A DNA stretch of 64,000 bases from Agrostemma githago (GCA_958450325.1 OY288256.1:17020557-17084556), one strand, 5' to 3'; counted from the first letter of the stretch, positions 45,955-58,588 are shown. Translations and numbers: made by a program. Notes: generated by a model not told the origin, from the sequence alone.

Positions 45955-47591
45955 TGATTAGTGTGATTTGTAGTGCCTATTTTGTAGTGTTTTGGTCCCA
46001 TTTTCCTTGTAGAATCGCTCCTTGGGAGCGGTTTAGGGGCTTCTTATGCTTCCTTTAGTTCGTTTCAGGTTCCCGAGACCGGTTTGGAAGAGTTGGAGCG
46101 ATTCCGACTCGATACATACACATTTTGGAGCCAACGTAGTAAAGGAACGATCACTCGATGCCTTGGAGTCGACCCCGAGACCTTGGGACCCAATCCCAAG
46201 TCTCCGAGACCCGATCCCGAGTCCCAAGAATCGACGGGAAGCCCATGAGAAGCAAGGAGGGACCATAGAGAGCATATTGGAGGCCTACAGAGCCTTCCCG
46301 ACCGAGACCAAGTGCCATCTCGGTCGGGAAGAGGTGCACGTTTAAGGAGGTTGCTGTGAAGAGCCGTCTCGGCCGAGACCAACCTTGTCTCAGTCGGGAC
46401 CACCCCTTCCCGACAGGGACCACCCCGTCTCGGCCGGGACGGGCCTGCTGCAGCTCCGCCTTGTTTTCTTTCTTCTCCCTTCCACTTGTAACCCTATATA
46501 TACTCTTCCCTTGTTTTGTTAAGCTTATGTTAGACATTACCCAAGAACCCTAGATTTTTTTTAGCCTAGATTAGCATAGATTAGAGTAGATTAGTCGGTA
46601 ATTAGTCTTTAATCATAGATTAGTGCATGTAATTTGGGAATTCTTCAAGATCTTCACCAAGATTGACAACCTTGGATGTTTGTTTTGGGTTCTTCCATTT
46701 ATGCAAGTTTTCTTCTTCTTTTCATCTTCTTGTTTGGTATTATCTCTTTTCCTTTCTCTTCTTTATTGTTTTATTATTCAAGTTTGAATCTTTAGTTCTT
46801 GTTTATTGTTTTGTTCTTCATTCTTGCTAGTTTCATATATGCATCCTCTTGTTCTTGCTTTGATTTCCCTTGGTAATGTTAGTTTTAGAATAGATATGTT
46901 AGAGTAGATCTTTTCTAGGGTTAGTAAGGTGATTAGGGTGTTAATGGATGATTAAGGGATTGTTGGAGATGTTGGTGGGAGATTTGCGTTTCCCCTTGGT
47001 TTGTTGCACATCACATGTTTGTTGAAATGCTTGAATGACTAAGTAGTTGTGAATGCTTGTTCTTCTTGCCTTTCTCTTGTGGGTGTTAGTTTGTTTGTGG
47101 GTTCGGTTCCCTCACTAAGTTGCGTGAGCCCGATGAGGATGACCCCTAGGTCGGTCTAAGTTGCGAGAGCCCGGATGCGACCTAGGCCTATAGCATGCTA
47201 GTACTCCGTTTATCGTTTGTGTCGCCAAGGTGGGTTTTAGGATGAACCTCTAGGTGAGTCTAAGTTGCGAGAGCCCGGGCATTACCTAGATTACCCTACT
47301 ACCTCCTTCACTCTAGTTCTCCCTCGACCATTCCATTACCCCTTTGACCCCGACCTAACCCTAGTCTTCCTTCTTAGTGTTATCCTAGTTTCCCTTAGTC
47401 CTAGTTTTAGACCTTAGACTAGTCCTAGTCTCCCCCTTAGACTAGCTCGTCTCGAACCTAGTCCTAGACCGTAGCATACCCTAGTCCGACCTCCCGTCCC
47501 TGTGGATTCGACCCGACTTACCCTAGCTACCCTAGTTAGGTTTTGCCGGTTTTATTTGACGGTTGGGATTCACGACAAATCCCACCCATCA
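45955..47591 (+). repeat. 3' LTR of C (1637 bp)
   Basis: TGATTAGTGTG to CCCACCCATCA; direct repeat of 39877-41512 with few differences. The phased array and TATA box are retained. Confidence 0.95.
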
Positions 47592-47596
47592 AGTCC
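47592..47596 (+). repeat. right target-site duplication of C (AGTCC)
   Basis: It equals 39872-39876. The A3 LTR continues from here. Confidence 0.95.
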
Positions 47597-48529
47597 CGTA
47601 ATGACTCGGTCGAGTGGCAGCGTACTAGGTCGAGTTCGTCAATAACTCGATCGAGTAGGGTTTAAAAAACGGGACAGAAGCTCTTCTAGAGGTCCACTCG
47701 GTCGAGTCCTCCAATGAGTCGGTCGAGTGGCCCTTTATCACGTCAAAACCATGAGTCCTACACCGTCTTCTAGTTTCGGAAATAATTTTTTTATGACTTA
47801 GGTCAACACGTGTCAAATCAATCACGTGTACTACTACTTTTTCAAAAACCATGCATCACGTTTACATTATTCGATATCATTCTACATTATTCTATATTTC
47901 GCAAACCGTTATTATCGTTGTACCGTTACTAACAAGTTTGTTATTTTTCTTGTCAATTTATTGCGTTTATTTTATTGTACTAAAATGAACCCGCATGCTA
48001 AATTTAACTTTGACGTTAGAATTAGTTGCATTAAATCGACCTAGAAACCCGTTCAATTTCTCACATGCTTAGGGAAAACAACGTTTGCATATCATTTAAC
48101 CGAACTACTAACGCGCATATTAGAAAGTCATTCGATATCCTAGTAGAGGCCGCTAAGTGCGGGCGGGGTTGGGTGTTCTTTGTGAACTTCCCAACACGTA
48201 CCCTCACCCCTTACTCAGAACCTCGGTTTTCGGATGCCCGAAACCGTTGGCGCACGAGAGTCATTCAATACACGATATCCGATAATATCGGTATTGGTAT
48301 CGAATGCAAAGGGACGAACCCAATAAACTCTGACACCGAAAATGGGCCGTATTTTGTACACGGCCCACTACGACATAGAGTGGGTTCGAACGGGCCCGAA
48401 CTCCCACAAATTTCGGTGGCGACTCCACTTCGATTTAAATTTCAATTCGATCCATTCTCATATGGAGATTCATTCGCCTCCCCAAACCCGCGCGTGACCG
48501 CGTCGGGGTGGACCTATGTCATGCCCACA
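47592..48529 (+). repeat. 5' LTR of Tat A3, right part
   Basis: It matches 60284-61219 of the intact LTR and ends GCCCACA before the primer-binding site. Five of the eight U5 palindromes lie here, at about 47603-47730, some mutated. Confidence 0.9.
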
Positions 48530-48532
48530 ATT

Positions 48533-48550
48533 TGGCGACTCCGCTGGGGA
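48533..48550 (+). promoter_or_regulatory. primer-binding site of Tat A3
   Basis: TGGCGACTCCGCTGGGGA begins three bases after the LTR. Ogre/Tat elements typically use tRNA-Arg; I could not check the match. Confidence 0.75.
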
Positions 48551-49596
48551 TTAACTGATGCGTGACTTACCATCGGCATCCTCATGGTGAGACTCGAATA
48601 GAAATCGTCTGACTAGTACAATACGCGCTTTAGTTTTACGGTTCATGCATAAACCCATATTTTCCCGGGCCGGTACTCGTGACCGACGTCCCACTATACC
48701 GTGATGTACTCCAATATGGATATGTCAAAGGTGTCCATAGTCGATTCGAGTGGGTTTCGCGGCATGTTCTAAGCTCAACTCGACTTAGAAAGTCCGTCCC
48801 GATCAACGTCTAGACTATGTGCACTGGTATATAGACCCTTTATAGATTGACCGAGACTTAGTGTAAAGTATACATGGCGTTGTTATAATGTTTGCGTGAC
48901 TATATGCTACTTGGTTTCCGTGTCGTTTTCAAATACCGTCTTTTTAGAAAATTGCATCTTTTCAAACTATCCAATTTCAAAACCCGGGACGTATACCGAA
49001 TTTAGAACTTATGATTTTACTCAAAATAGCCTATTTCTAGCCGGTATTCTGCCCATTTCAAAACTCGCAAATATTTTCGAACTCTCAAAATCGAGGCCCA
49101 GTACATTTTTTCCGATTTTCGAAAAATCGGGCCCCTCCACCGTTTTGTTTCGGATTTTTTCTAAAAATCATTTTCAAAACCTTCCTCTTCTTAGAAATTC
49201 CCGTATTTAGCATGTGTCGGGTCGTGTCTTAAGTCGTCGAAGTCTCTAGCGTCGAAACTCTGTCGATCTTACATCACGAGTTTCTTCCCTATCCCAGTCC
49301 GCCTTATTAGACTAAGGAAAGGCCCACCTACGTAGAACATACTCCTACAAAGGAGGTCCATCTACACAATCGAGTACAAAGTCTGGGGATGTCTCACGTG
49401 GACCTTTCTTCGAACAGGACTCGGCCCACCCGCCAAATCCTAAGGAAGGCCCACCTTTCACAAGTCACCCGTCTAGGTGTCTTTCCCGAGTCATTTCCCT
49501 TTTCAGTCTCGTTCGGGATGTACTTTCTATTCCGGGATTTGGGCTAGTTTCTAATTACACGGTGTTCTTACAGATAGGCCACCCATAACTCGCAAA
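48551..49596 (+). other. 5' leader of Tat A3
   Basis: About 1 kb between primer-binding site and gag. No gene is supported; a 104-codon frame here (48896-49210) has no recognisable content, although A4 repeats it. Confidence 0.6.
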
Positions 49597-52302
49597 ATGC
49601 AAGATTCTCTGGATCAACTGTCCGTCGCGCTGGCCAAGATCGAGAACCAATTGACGGCTATCCGGACCGACCAAACCACTCTGGCCACCCGTCTGACTGC
49701 CGTGGAGAAAGGTACTCCCACTGGATCTGAGCCCACTGGGCCCATAGCCGAGTTAATCGGCGTTGTTCGCAAGCTTGAAGAACAGGTCCACCTGTCGACA
49801 AACAACTCGATCCACACTGAAAATGCTCGTTCCTATTCGCCTTTGAATGACGAGCTACCTGCCAACCTCAACCTCACGAGAATTCCGATGTTTGAGGGTA
49901 CTGAAGACCTGATCCACCACATCCGGGCTTTCAAAGAATTCATGGCGGTCAAAGGGGAGAAATCCACCATGTTTAAGCACTTATTTGCTTCCTCTCTCGA
50001 GAAGCACCCCAAGGCCTGGTACTACAGGCTCGATTCCTAGAAGTACAAGACTTGGGACGATGTGGCTACTGAATTTGCTCGGAATTACGCTGATAATACC
50101 GAGATCCAGACTACAAGGCGTACTCTGGAAGTGATGGCCCAAGAGCCCAAAGAAGGGTTCACCAAATATCTCCAAAGATGGCGGGCCGAAAGTGTGAAGC
50201 TGGTTGATAAGCCCAGTGAGAAGGTGCTAGTGGAGGCCTTTGTCAAGAATCTCCTCCCATCCTACCGGGTCCATCTCCGGTATGCCATCATCCCCAGTTT
50301 TGCCGCCCTAACTGAAATGGGTACAAGGATCGAGGACGATTTACGGTTAGAGAGCCTGACTAAGGCCTCTACCAAGGGATATCAAGGGGCTAGTTCATCT
50401 GTGAGCAAGCCCACACCTGCAGCTGCAACCCGCAGCATTTTCGATGAGGTCAATCTGCTGGATACCTCATCCAAAAGGAATACTCCAAATCGGGTATTCA
50501 CGGATATAGGGACTACCTATACCTACGCCTTACAAAGGCTATCGTCAAAGGGCCTAATCCAACCGATAGGCCCAACTCTAGAAGTTCCCGTGGAGAAAAG
50601 GCCCAAAAGATACAATGCCCAAGCCTACTGCCAATATCATCGAGGTAATGGGCATGATACAGAAAAATGCTGGAAATTGAAGCATCTGATCCAAGATCTG
50701 ATCGAGAGCGGGAAAATCCCATTGCCCGGAGACAAGCCGAGCAACAAAGAAAACCCGTTCAGTGCCCATGCTATATTCACTGGGGAGGTAATCGACTGCT
50801 CACACCTCATTTCCCCCTATATCCCACAAATTAACGGGATATGGTTCGATGATGAGGAAGATGTGTACTTGGCAAAAGGGGAAGTTGTCCCCATCACCAG
50901 TGAAGAGGTTTGAAAAGCTAAGTCCAAGGCCTTAGCCACCAACCACCTCGCCACCACTGGGCGCTCCACCCCTACAACCGTCACTGAACCTTCCATGACG
51001 GAATCTACCCTTGAAGAACCAAGCAATGACACGGCCTTGGTCCAACAACTGAAGAGGGTTCGAGCTGATTTAACTATATGGCAGTTACTAGTTAGCTCAC
51101 AAGAACATCGGGAGGCACTGACTAAGGCTCTCGATCAAATCAAGGTCGACTCACAGGTTACCCCCACTGAAATGGTAGCCACTATCATGCCCTATCTCAA
51201 GGACAAATCCAAAGAAGAAGGTCCACTCATAACCATCTCGGAGTCCGACCTACCACCGTTTGGGGCCCCCCATAACCTGGCCCTATACATCACGGTCATT
51301 TGCCGAGGGAAGTATCTCCCGATGACCCTAATTGATGATGGATCTGCCATGAACGTCCTTCCCCTAAGGACCGCTAAGGCCCTCGGCATCACCGAGGCCG
51401 ACTATCTCCCGATGGCACAGACTATCCATGCTTTCGACGGAAGCCCAAAACCGGTTGTTGGGGCTGTTAAACTGACAATAATAATGGGCCCAATCGAGAA
51501 AGAGTTGGAGTTTCAGGTGATTGATGTCACCTCGTCCTTCAACCTCCTACTAGGAAGGACGTGGATCCATGCAGTCAAGGCCGTATCCTCTACCCTCCAC
51601 AGAAAAGTCAAGATGCCACTCCAGGACGGTGTCATCACACTGGAGGCGAGCCCCATGACAGTGGCTAGCTGCAACGCCGCGAGTCGGGCTAAACCACGGG
51701 GATTCGACGTCGTGGGAATGATTGAGGAGGAATATCTCTTCAAGCCCTACTTCACTACTAGCATCAACACGATGTTACAAAACTTGAGTTACCTACCAGA
51801 AGCCACTTCGAGGCCACATCTTCCGGCTGGGAAGGTTATCGAGGTCCTAAAAAACGGAAGGTCTCGGTTCGGTTTGGGGTATACTATGAGCCCGGAAAAT
51901 ACGGATCAGGCAAATGTAATCAGGTTTGTCACTCCAGTATTTGGGGCAATCCTAGTGTGCCTTTACCAACCCACTATCACATATCCCGAGACCAAAACGA
52001 CTCGAGAATGCAATTTCATCCCCGATGATATATTCACCCTTGTTCAAGCCGAGTCCAGGGAAGGCGAGAACAACTCCGAACCCGTGTTGGGGCTCCTATT
52101 TGGAGAAGATAAGGCCATCCCCGCTCCTAAAGAAAATCTGGTCAATCTGATCCTCCGCAGCAGCCGGTTCCACCCGACGAAGGTGATCTCCGAAGTTGGG
52201 GCAGACGCCAGGAAAAGAGCCAGGAGAAAGACCATCAAGTGGACCGACAGCCAGGGTCTGAGTCCAAGTCTAGAGGGTCTGGTGCTAGAGTCCAATCTGT
52301 AA
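49597..52302 (+). pseudogene. Tat A3 gag-protease, two in-frame stops
   Basis: One frame from the ATG at 49597 to 52302 with TAG at 50038 and TGA at 50911. The N-terminus is a coiled-coil-like LAKIENQLTAIRTDQTTLA stretch. Capsid motifs include PMFEGTEDLIHHIRAFKEFM and YLQRW. The knuckle CQYHRGNGHDTEKC is complete. Protease has LIDDGSAMNVLP, GITEADYLP and LLLGRTWIHA. The Ser-Glu repeat seen in A1 and A2 is nearly deleted, which shifts the frame near 52255. The TAG at 50038 is shared with A4. Confidence 0.82.
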
Positions 52303-52536
52303 CCCCTCTTCCCTTAGCCACTGGAGTCTCGGGGCCTGTCCCGAGAGCACTCCATATCCCGCCACTGACCAACGATCAGATGGCCGCTCTATTCGAGCTA
52401 TTCTCAAAATTTACCATTAATAATAATAACGAAAACCAACTGCTTACGACTTGTCTTATTTTCAAAATTCCTTAAATTTCAAAAATTTTATATGCAATGA
52501 CATTGAGAAACCTGACGAACAGGTACCCCTTCCTTT

Positions 52537-53742
52537 TTGTATCTGATCGAGCAGCTCGAACAAAGGGAATCCCGAGATCCGGTAATTGAAGAAATCGAGT
52601 CCATCAACATGGGAACCACTTTAGAGCCCCAGATGCTTAAGTTGGGCCTATCTTTAGAACCCGAGGAGAGAAAACAATTCGCAGACCTCCTCCAAGAGTT
52701 CAAAGACGTCTTTGCGTGGTCCTACAATGACATGCCAGGAATAGATCAGGAAATAGCTGAGCACCGTATACCCATCAAAGATGGGCGTAAGCCGGTAAAG
52801 CAGAAGCTCCGAAGAATGAAGCCCGAATGGTCTCTCAAAGTCAAAGAAGAGGTAGACAAACAATTCAAAGCGGGTTTTATACAAGTGTCTGAATATCCAG
52901 ACTGGGTCGCGAACATCGTGCCGGTACCCAAGAAGGACGGCAAGGTGCGGGTATGCGTGGATTTCCGGGACCTTAACAAGGCCAGCCCAAAAGACGATTT
53001 TCCATTACCACGACATACTGGTGGATAACACGGCCGATCATGCTCTTCTATCATTCATGGAAGGGTATGCCGGATACAATCAGGTCAAAATGGCAGAAGA
53101 GGATATGAGTAAGACCACATTCATTACACCTTGGGGTGCTTACTGTTACACCGTTATGCCATTCGGGCTTATCAACGCCGGGGCCACTTATCAACGGACC
53201 GCCACCACCTTATTACACAATATGATGCATAAGGAAGTGGAGGTTTATGTGGACGACATGATCGTCAAGTCCAAAGACCGAAGCGAGCACATCACGACCC
53301 TATTGAGGTCGACCCAGCTAAAATCAAGGCCATCACCGAGATGCAGCCACCCAAAACCGAAAAAGAAATAAGGGGGTTCCTCGGGAAAGTCCAATACATC
53401 AGCCGATTCATCTCAAACCTAACCATGGTATGCGAGCCCATTTTCAAAAAACTGAAGATAGGAGAACGGGTACTGTGGGACGACAAATGTCAAATAGCTT
53501 TTGATAAAATCAAGGAGATCATGTCTGCTCCGCCGGTATTAATGTCACCTCAACCCGGCCTACCTTTGTCGTTATACCTAACAACGACCGAGACAGCCAT
53601 AAGGGCTATGCTGGCCCAGACAGTCGATTCAGAAGAACGGGCTATTTACTACATCAGTAAGAAGTTCCTAGAATACGAGTGCAAGTACACAATGCTCGAA
53701 AAGACGTGCCTAGCTCTGATTTGGGCCACTAAAAAGCTCTGA
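52537..53742 (+). pseudogene. Tat A3 reverse transcriptase and native RNase H, broken
   Basis: RT motifs VPKKDGKVRVCVDFRDLN, MPFGLINAG and YVDD are present. A 5-bp deletion near 53010 and a deletion of about 125 bp near 53300 shift the frame and remove the thumb-proximal segment. The RNase H-like domain (LYLTTTETA) lacks the first catalytic Asp. TGA at 53740 replaces an Arg codon. Confidence 0.8.
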
Positions 53743-53748
53743 AACTAT

Positions 53749-55744
53749 ATGCTTAGCCACGAAGTACATGTTTTATCCAAAATGGATCCTATCAAGTACT
53801 TGTTCGAGAAGCCCATCCTTAACGGTCGAATGTCCAGATGGACTTTGATGCTCGCAGAGTTTGACCTCAAATTTGTACCATTAAAAGCCATCAAGGGCCG
53901 GGTAGTGGCAGAATTCCTCTCCAATAGTCCAATATCTGAGGAGGGACACACCGATACTTGGGGCTTTCCTGACGAAGACATATTCCATTCCGACACCGAA
54001 ACATGGGATTTGTATTTTGATGGGGCGTCCAATTTCCGAGGATTCGGAGTCGGGATTCTGTTAATCTCGCCACAAGGGGAGCATACCCCGTTATCCATTA
54101 AACTGGACTTTGACGTGACCAATAACGCAGCTGAATATGAAGCATGCAGTCACGGGTTGCAAGCCGCCGCTGATTTAGGAGTAACGAATCTCCGGGTCCA
54201 AGGTGACTCATCACTGGTCATCAATCAAGCGCTCCAAAAATGGAAAACTCGGAACGCCAATTTCGTGGCTTACCAAGCACGAGTGCGGGTTCTGGAGATA
54301 CAATTCCAGAAGGTGGAATACATCTATCTACCTCGGGAAGAAAATCAGTTCGCAGATGCACTTTCCAAATTAGCATCCCTGCTAAATATCCCGGAGCATC
54401 TAACTAGCATGCCAATTTGCGTTGAAAGACGGCCCGAGCTAGCATATATCAACGCCATCCAGGATATCGAGATAACTGACCCAGAACCTTGGTATCAGAC
54501 CGTCCTAACCTACTTGGCAACGGGAGAATATCCCCCGGGAACTGAGAACCGGGCCAAGAAGGCCTTGCGAAGATTGGCGACCCAATTTGTTCGCACAGAC
54601 GACGGGCAATTATACAAAAAGACAGCACAGGGGGCTCTTCTTCAATGTGTTGACAAAATACAGGCCGAAAAGGTTATGGCCGAGGTACATGATGGTGAAA
54701 ACGGCCCACATATGAATGCCCATATGTTATCCCGGAAAATCATGAGGCTTGGATATTATTGGAACACCATGGAAACAGACTGTCAATTATACGTCAAACA
54801 CTGCCATAATTGGCAGATTTTTGATAATGTCCAACATATGCCATCTTCCCTATTATATACCATGACATCACCATGGCCATTTTCAACATGGGATATTGAC
54901 ATAATTGGAAAGGTGCACCCTTCCGAGATGGGAGGTCATTGCTTCATTTTGGTGGCCATCGTGTCTTATTTCACCAAATGGGTCGAAGCCGAGTCATATC
55001 GTGTCTTGAACGCCAAGCACGTGGCCAAATTTATCGAGAATAAGATCATATGCCGATACGGGATCCCACACGAATTTATCAGTGATCACGGGACCCACTT
55101 TCAAGCTGAAACCGCTACATTGCTAACAAGATACAAAATTCAAAGGCATACATCTTCACCTTACCAACCCCAAACAAACGGAGCGGTAGAGGCGGCTAAT
55201 AAAACAATTGTCACCATACTTAAAAAGATGGCTGAGAATTATCGGGACTGGCCCGATAAAATACCATTCGCTCTCTGGGGGGTATCGGACGTCAATTCGC
55301 ATCGCAACCGGAGCGACTCCATATTATTTAATGTATGGAATGGAGGCGGTCCAACCAGTCGAACTACAAGTACCGTCCCTCAAGATTCTACTTGAAAGCA
55401 AAGTACCTGAAGCAGATTGGGTCCAAGCCTGATACGATTCGCTAGTTCTTCTAGACGAACGGCGATCCCGGGCCCTCAACAATATCAAGATATATCAAAA
55501 GAGGATCCAACGGGCTTTCAACAAAAGAGTTAGGCCCAGAAACATCAAAGAAGGGGATTTAGTCCTAAAATCGGTTCGTGCCTTACTACCGGTTGACCCA
55601 AGAGGAAAATTCAAACCCAATTGGGCTGGGCCGTACTTAGTAAACAAAGTCCTATCAGGAGGAGCGGTGATGCTGACAGACCTGGACAGGAATGAGTTCG
55701 TCAACCCGACCAACTTGGACCAGCTGAAGCGCTACTACCCATAA
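53749..55744 (+). pseudogene. Tat A3 second RNase H and integrase
   Basis: The frame is open from 53749 to about 55275. The second RNase H has DLYFDGASNFRGFG, NNAAEYEA, QGDSSLVINQ and NQFADALSKL, so D-E-D-D are all present. Integrase begins with MNAHMLSRKIMRLGYYW; a Trp stands where the second Cys of the zinc finger is expected (HCHNWQ). The core has DIDIIG, SDHGTHF and AVEAANK for the D-D-E triad. A one-base insertion at about 55276 shifts the frame, and TGA at 55430 interrupts the rest, which ends at TAA 55742 after DQLKRYYP. Confidence 0.84.
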
Positions 55745-56165
55745 GCCCTATCTCAATGTCATTTGCAAAAGTTTATAAAAAAATTGCCTTTTTATAAATT
55801 TTCAAAAAAAAATTATAAGCAAGTCAATAAGTTAGAATTAATTATTCTACCGTCGCGCATCTTGAACTAATAGTCTTGATGTATTTCGAAAATTGCAAAA
55901 AAAAAATCAATCAATTTTTGGAACTACGTTTGGTTTGATTCCGCTAATCGTGGATACGTAGGCAACCCCTCAAAAGGGTACAACCACTGCAATAAAGAAA
56001 AGACGGGAACGGTATTCACTAATATGTCTTTTATTAAAATCCCAATAAACTCGGGAAATCCAAATTACAAGGAAAAAAAAGAAAAAAAAAACGCCGGAAA
56101 CGGCAAACATAAAAAAACACACCACAAAAGATAGTAATAATACTTAAATAATAAAACAAAGGAGA
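55745..56165 (+). other. noncoding stretch after integrase (A3)
   Basis: No gene is visible. It is AT-rich and corresponds to 19370-19811 in A1. Confidence 0.5.
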
Positions 56166-57902
56166 CTAGTATTCATGCATCTTGCCCTTTCCTTTGTCTT
56201 TTAGGTCGCGTGGAGCCCGAGGTTGCCGATGCGGGGGCAAGCGTTCCCGAATCACGAGGGGAACCTCCTTAGCTCGAACCCGTTTCTTCGACAACGGGTC
56301 TTCTGCTATTGTCACCGGCCCAAGTCGAGCCCGTACATGCTCGGGTAGCCTGTCTCGCGGGCGAAGTCGGTCCTGCACTGCTAATCTTGGGCCAAGTCTC
56401 CTTTCCAAGTCAGTCTGGGGGCTCACTTTCCCCCGCGCACCTCTAGCACTAGGCCCTTCAGCTTGAGTCTTACTCTTCTTTCTCTAACCTGACATTAGAC
56501 GGACCAGAGTAGCCGGAGTGTCTCCTTCGTCGAAGAAGCCCCTATTGTCTTTAACTTGCTCCCTTCGCAGCAGGTCAAAAGCCTCATCAACCTTCAGAGC
56601 GGCTCGGGCTTTGGCATCACCTGCTTTAGTCCATTTCACATAGGAAGCTGAAACCCAGATTGAGTGACGAGATTTGGGAATAGGCCAAGTATGTCAGGTG
56701 TACCATCTTTGCATCCAAGTATCGCACATCACATCAGTCAGTTGGGTAGGATCACTCACAACTGCTTCAACCTCCAGGATTCTTTGGGTCCAACCATACT
56801 GCCTTAGTATACGGTCGGGATAAAGATGGATCGTCTGCCGAAAAGACAAGATTACTTGGTAACGAGCCTTATCCTTTGGGTCCAAACCTGTCCAAACGTA
56901 GATGGGCCACCACGCCACTACCCATCGAATCAACGGACCGCTATGGAAAGATAACACCTCGTCCCAATACTTCTGAGTAATCTGGCAAGAAAAATCAATG
57001 GCCCATCTCCTTGTCATCACTTGATTATGACGGTAGTTGCTCGAGTCAAGGGGAGGATCTATCACTGATAACCTCTCGTATAGCCAAATCTGAAAAAAGG
57101 AAACAAAATATGAGTTCCCGAGACGAAATAGGCGTCCGCCTAAGGGCACTCGATCGAGTGCCAAGGGGTCACTCCATCGAGTGGTACCTCTGAAAGCCCC
57201 CCTGTAGCAGAAAAAATCGCGAAAAAAAAATTAAAAATCGAGAAATCGGGAAAAATAAAAAGTCCGACATACTTGCAATAAGCGGGTACTCCCGGTCAAG
57301 CAGACTGATGAATCCCTCTTACGATTGTCCATGTCTTGGATAATTTCACCCGTGATAAGCCAAGTCGGACTGTGCTCCGTCTCCATCAGGTCAACCACGG
57401 TAAAAAGACGAACGTCGCCCATGCACGACAACAAATCCATGTGACCTTCAAAAGCATAAACATGGAGCATACAAGAGGAGAAGGCCCTACGGCTATGAAT
57501 CGTTCTGATCCGGACATCATGCGGGCTCATGAATTTCTCAGCCAGATCAATCAAAGAAACTGTGTTATTGTCCCCGGCCATTCGAGATACCTCATTATGA
57601 GAAAGTCCTAAAAATTCTCGAAGTTTCTTCCTTGGGTCGTAGACCGATTACGGGACGGCAGGACGAAGTATCGGGTTCCATCCTCCCACAACAGCAATCT
57701 CCTCGGGTAGAGGGCAGATTTCTCCTCGAGGAAAAGCAAAGACATGATATATGTCGTCCCAGTAGGACAAACACGCATCAAGGAAATAACGATCAACCTG
57801 CATCTGGCAGAATGTATACAGCTGAGAAATACCCATCTGGTTCAAAGCCACCCTATCTGTGTCCCTAAAACGTCGGGACCATTCCTGCAGCATCGCGATC
57901 AA
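56166..57902 (-). pseudogene. Tat A3 antisense additional gene, two exons, broken
   Basis: The first exon on the minus strand runs from about 57902 to 57273, encoding YFLDACLSYWDDIYHVFAF, a LREFLGLSHNEV-like segment and SPTWLITGEI, ending GSTRLLQ. A GT at 57272 and a CAG at 57092-57090 bound a likely 183-base intron. Exon 2 encodes IWLYERLSVIDPP, YWDEVLSFHSGPLIRW and MCDTWMQRWY, then an Arg/Pro-rich basic tail (56426-56166). Stops and a frameshift near 57650 break it. The sense-strand neighbour is the end of pol. The protein resembles antisense ORFs reported for Tat-lineage elements, of unknown function. Confidence 0.62.
57148..57182. promoter_or_regulatory. two palindromes in the antisense-gene intron (A3)
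   Basis: ACTCGATCGAGT at 57148 and ACTCCATCGAGT at 57171, 23 bp apart, lie within the predicted intron, as do the five sites of A1. Confidence 0.55.
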
Positions 57903-58543
57903 TCTCTCGATCCCCGTGACTAAAATTCTTGAAAGGAATAAAGGGTTTTCTTTTTAAGAAGAGGGGAATTATGAGGAAGTGTGAAGAAAATTGAAGCAAG
58001 GGAGGGGTATATATAGCATCAAGGCCTACAACCCTCTTTCCATATCTTCTTCCCGCAAAAGTTTCCTAATTCGACCAAGGCTTAAACATACAACCCTAGT
58101 CTCAATACTAGCACGGATTTAGTCATCCCTAACTTTCCTAAAATTCTTAGGTGTCAAAGACTTCAAAAATTTCAAAATTTCAAAAAAATTTTAAAAAAAA
58201 ATTCAAAAATTCAAAAATTCAAAAATAATTTTCCCCAGCGCGAGTCATATTTGTTTCACCTATATGTTGCATACAAAATTTTATGTAACTTATACAGGTA
58301 CAATTCAAGACCGCACAATTCACATATCTCCTCAGCGGAAAGCCCAAGGCGGCATTTTTCACGGGATGAGCCCACACACAGGCGCACCCAGGACTTACGT
58401 GACAAGTCCTAATTCCCCACGGAGCTATTATCATCAGCTCAGGTATGACTTCTATCTTACGGCTGGCAAGAACTTCACGCAAGTCTAATTGACTATAAAC
58501 GGCCCGATCGGAAGTCTACCAGGTCTTAATTGGCTTGGTAGCT
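57903..58543 (+). other. 3' internal noncoding region of Tat A3
   Basis: No gene is supported. TATATATAG at about 58010-58018 lies just upstream of the antisense gene and, read on the minus strand, could serve as its TATA box. Short TTCAAAATT repeats follow near 58160-58230. Confidence 0.5.
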
Positions 58544-58588
58544 ACTCTGACTTTCGCCCTGTCCAAGCCTCAGTCAGAGTGGGGGCTC
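58544..58588 (+). promoter_or_regulatory. polypurine tract with 9-bp hairpin (Tat A3)
   Basis: ACTCTGACT (58544-58552) and AGTCAGAGT (58572-58580) pair across 19 bases. GGGGG follows directly, and the LTR starts at 58589. Confidence 0.75.

Larger units (their letters stand above)
39877..47591 (+). mobile_element. Athila-like non-autonomous LTR retrotransposon C (7.7 kb)
   Basis: It is complete: LTRs of 1636 and 1637 bp that look about 98% identical, perfect target duplication, primer-binding site, polypurine tract. It codes only for a reduced gag-like protein; pol and ORF1 are absent. The 3' noncoding part is homologous to that of B, while the LTRs are unrelated to those of B. It sits in the 5' LTR of Tat A3, between two palindromes of the U5 array. 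Confidence 0.94.

Noticed and set aside
48896..49210. Open frame in the Tat leader, repeated at 61586-61921
   Set aside because: No recognisable domain, and the reading frame ends differ by indels between A3 and A4.
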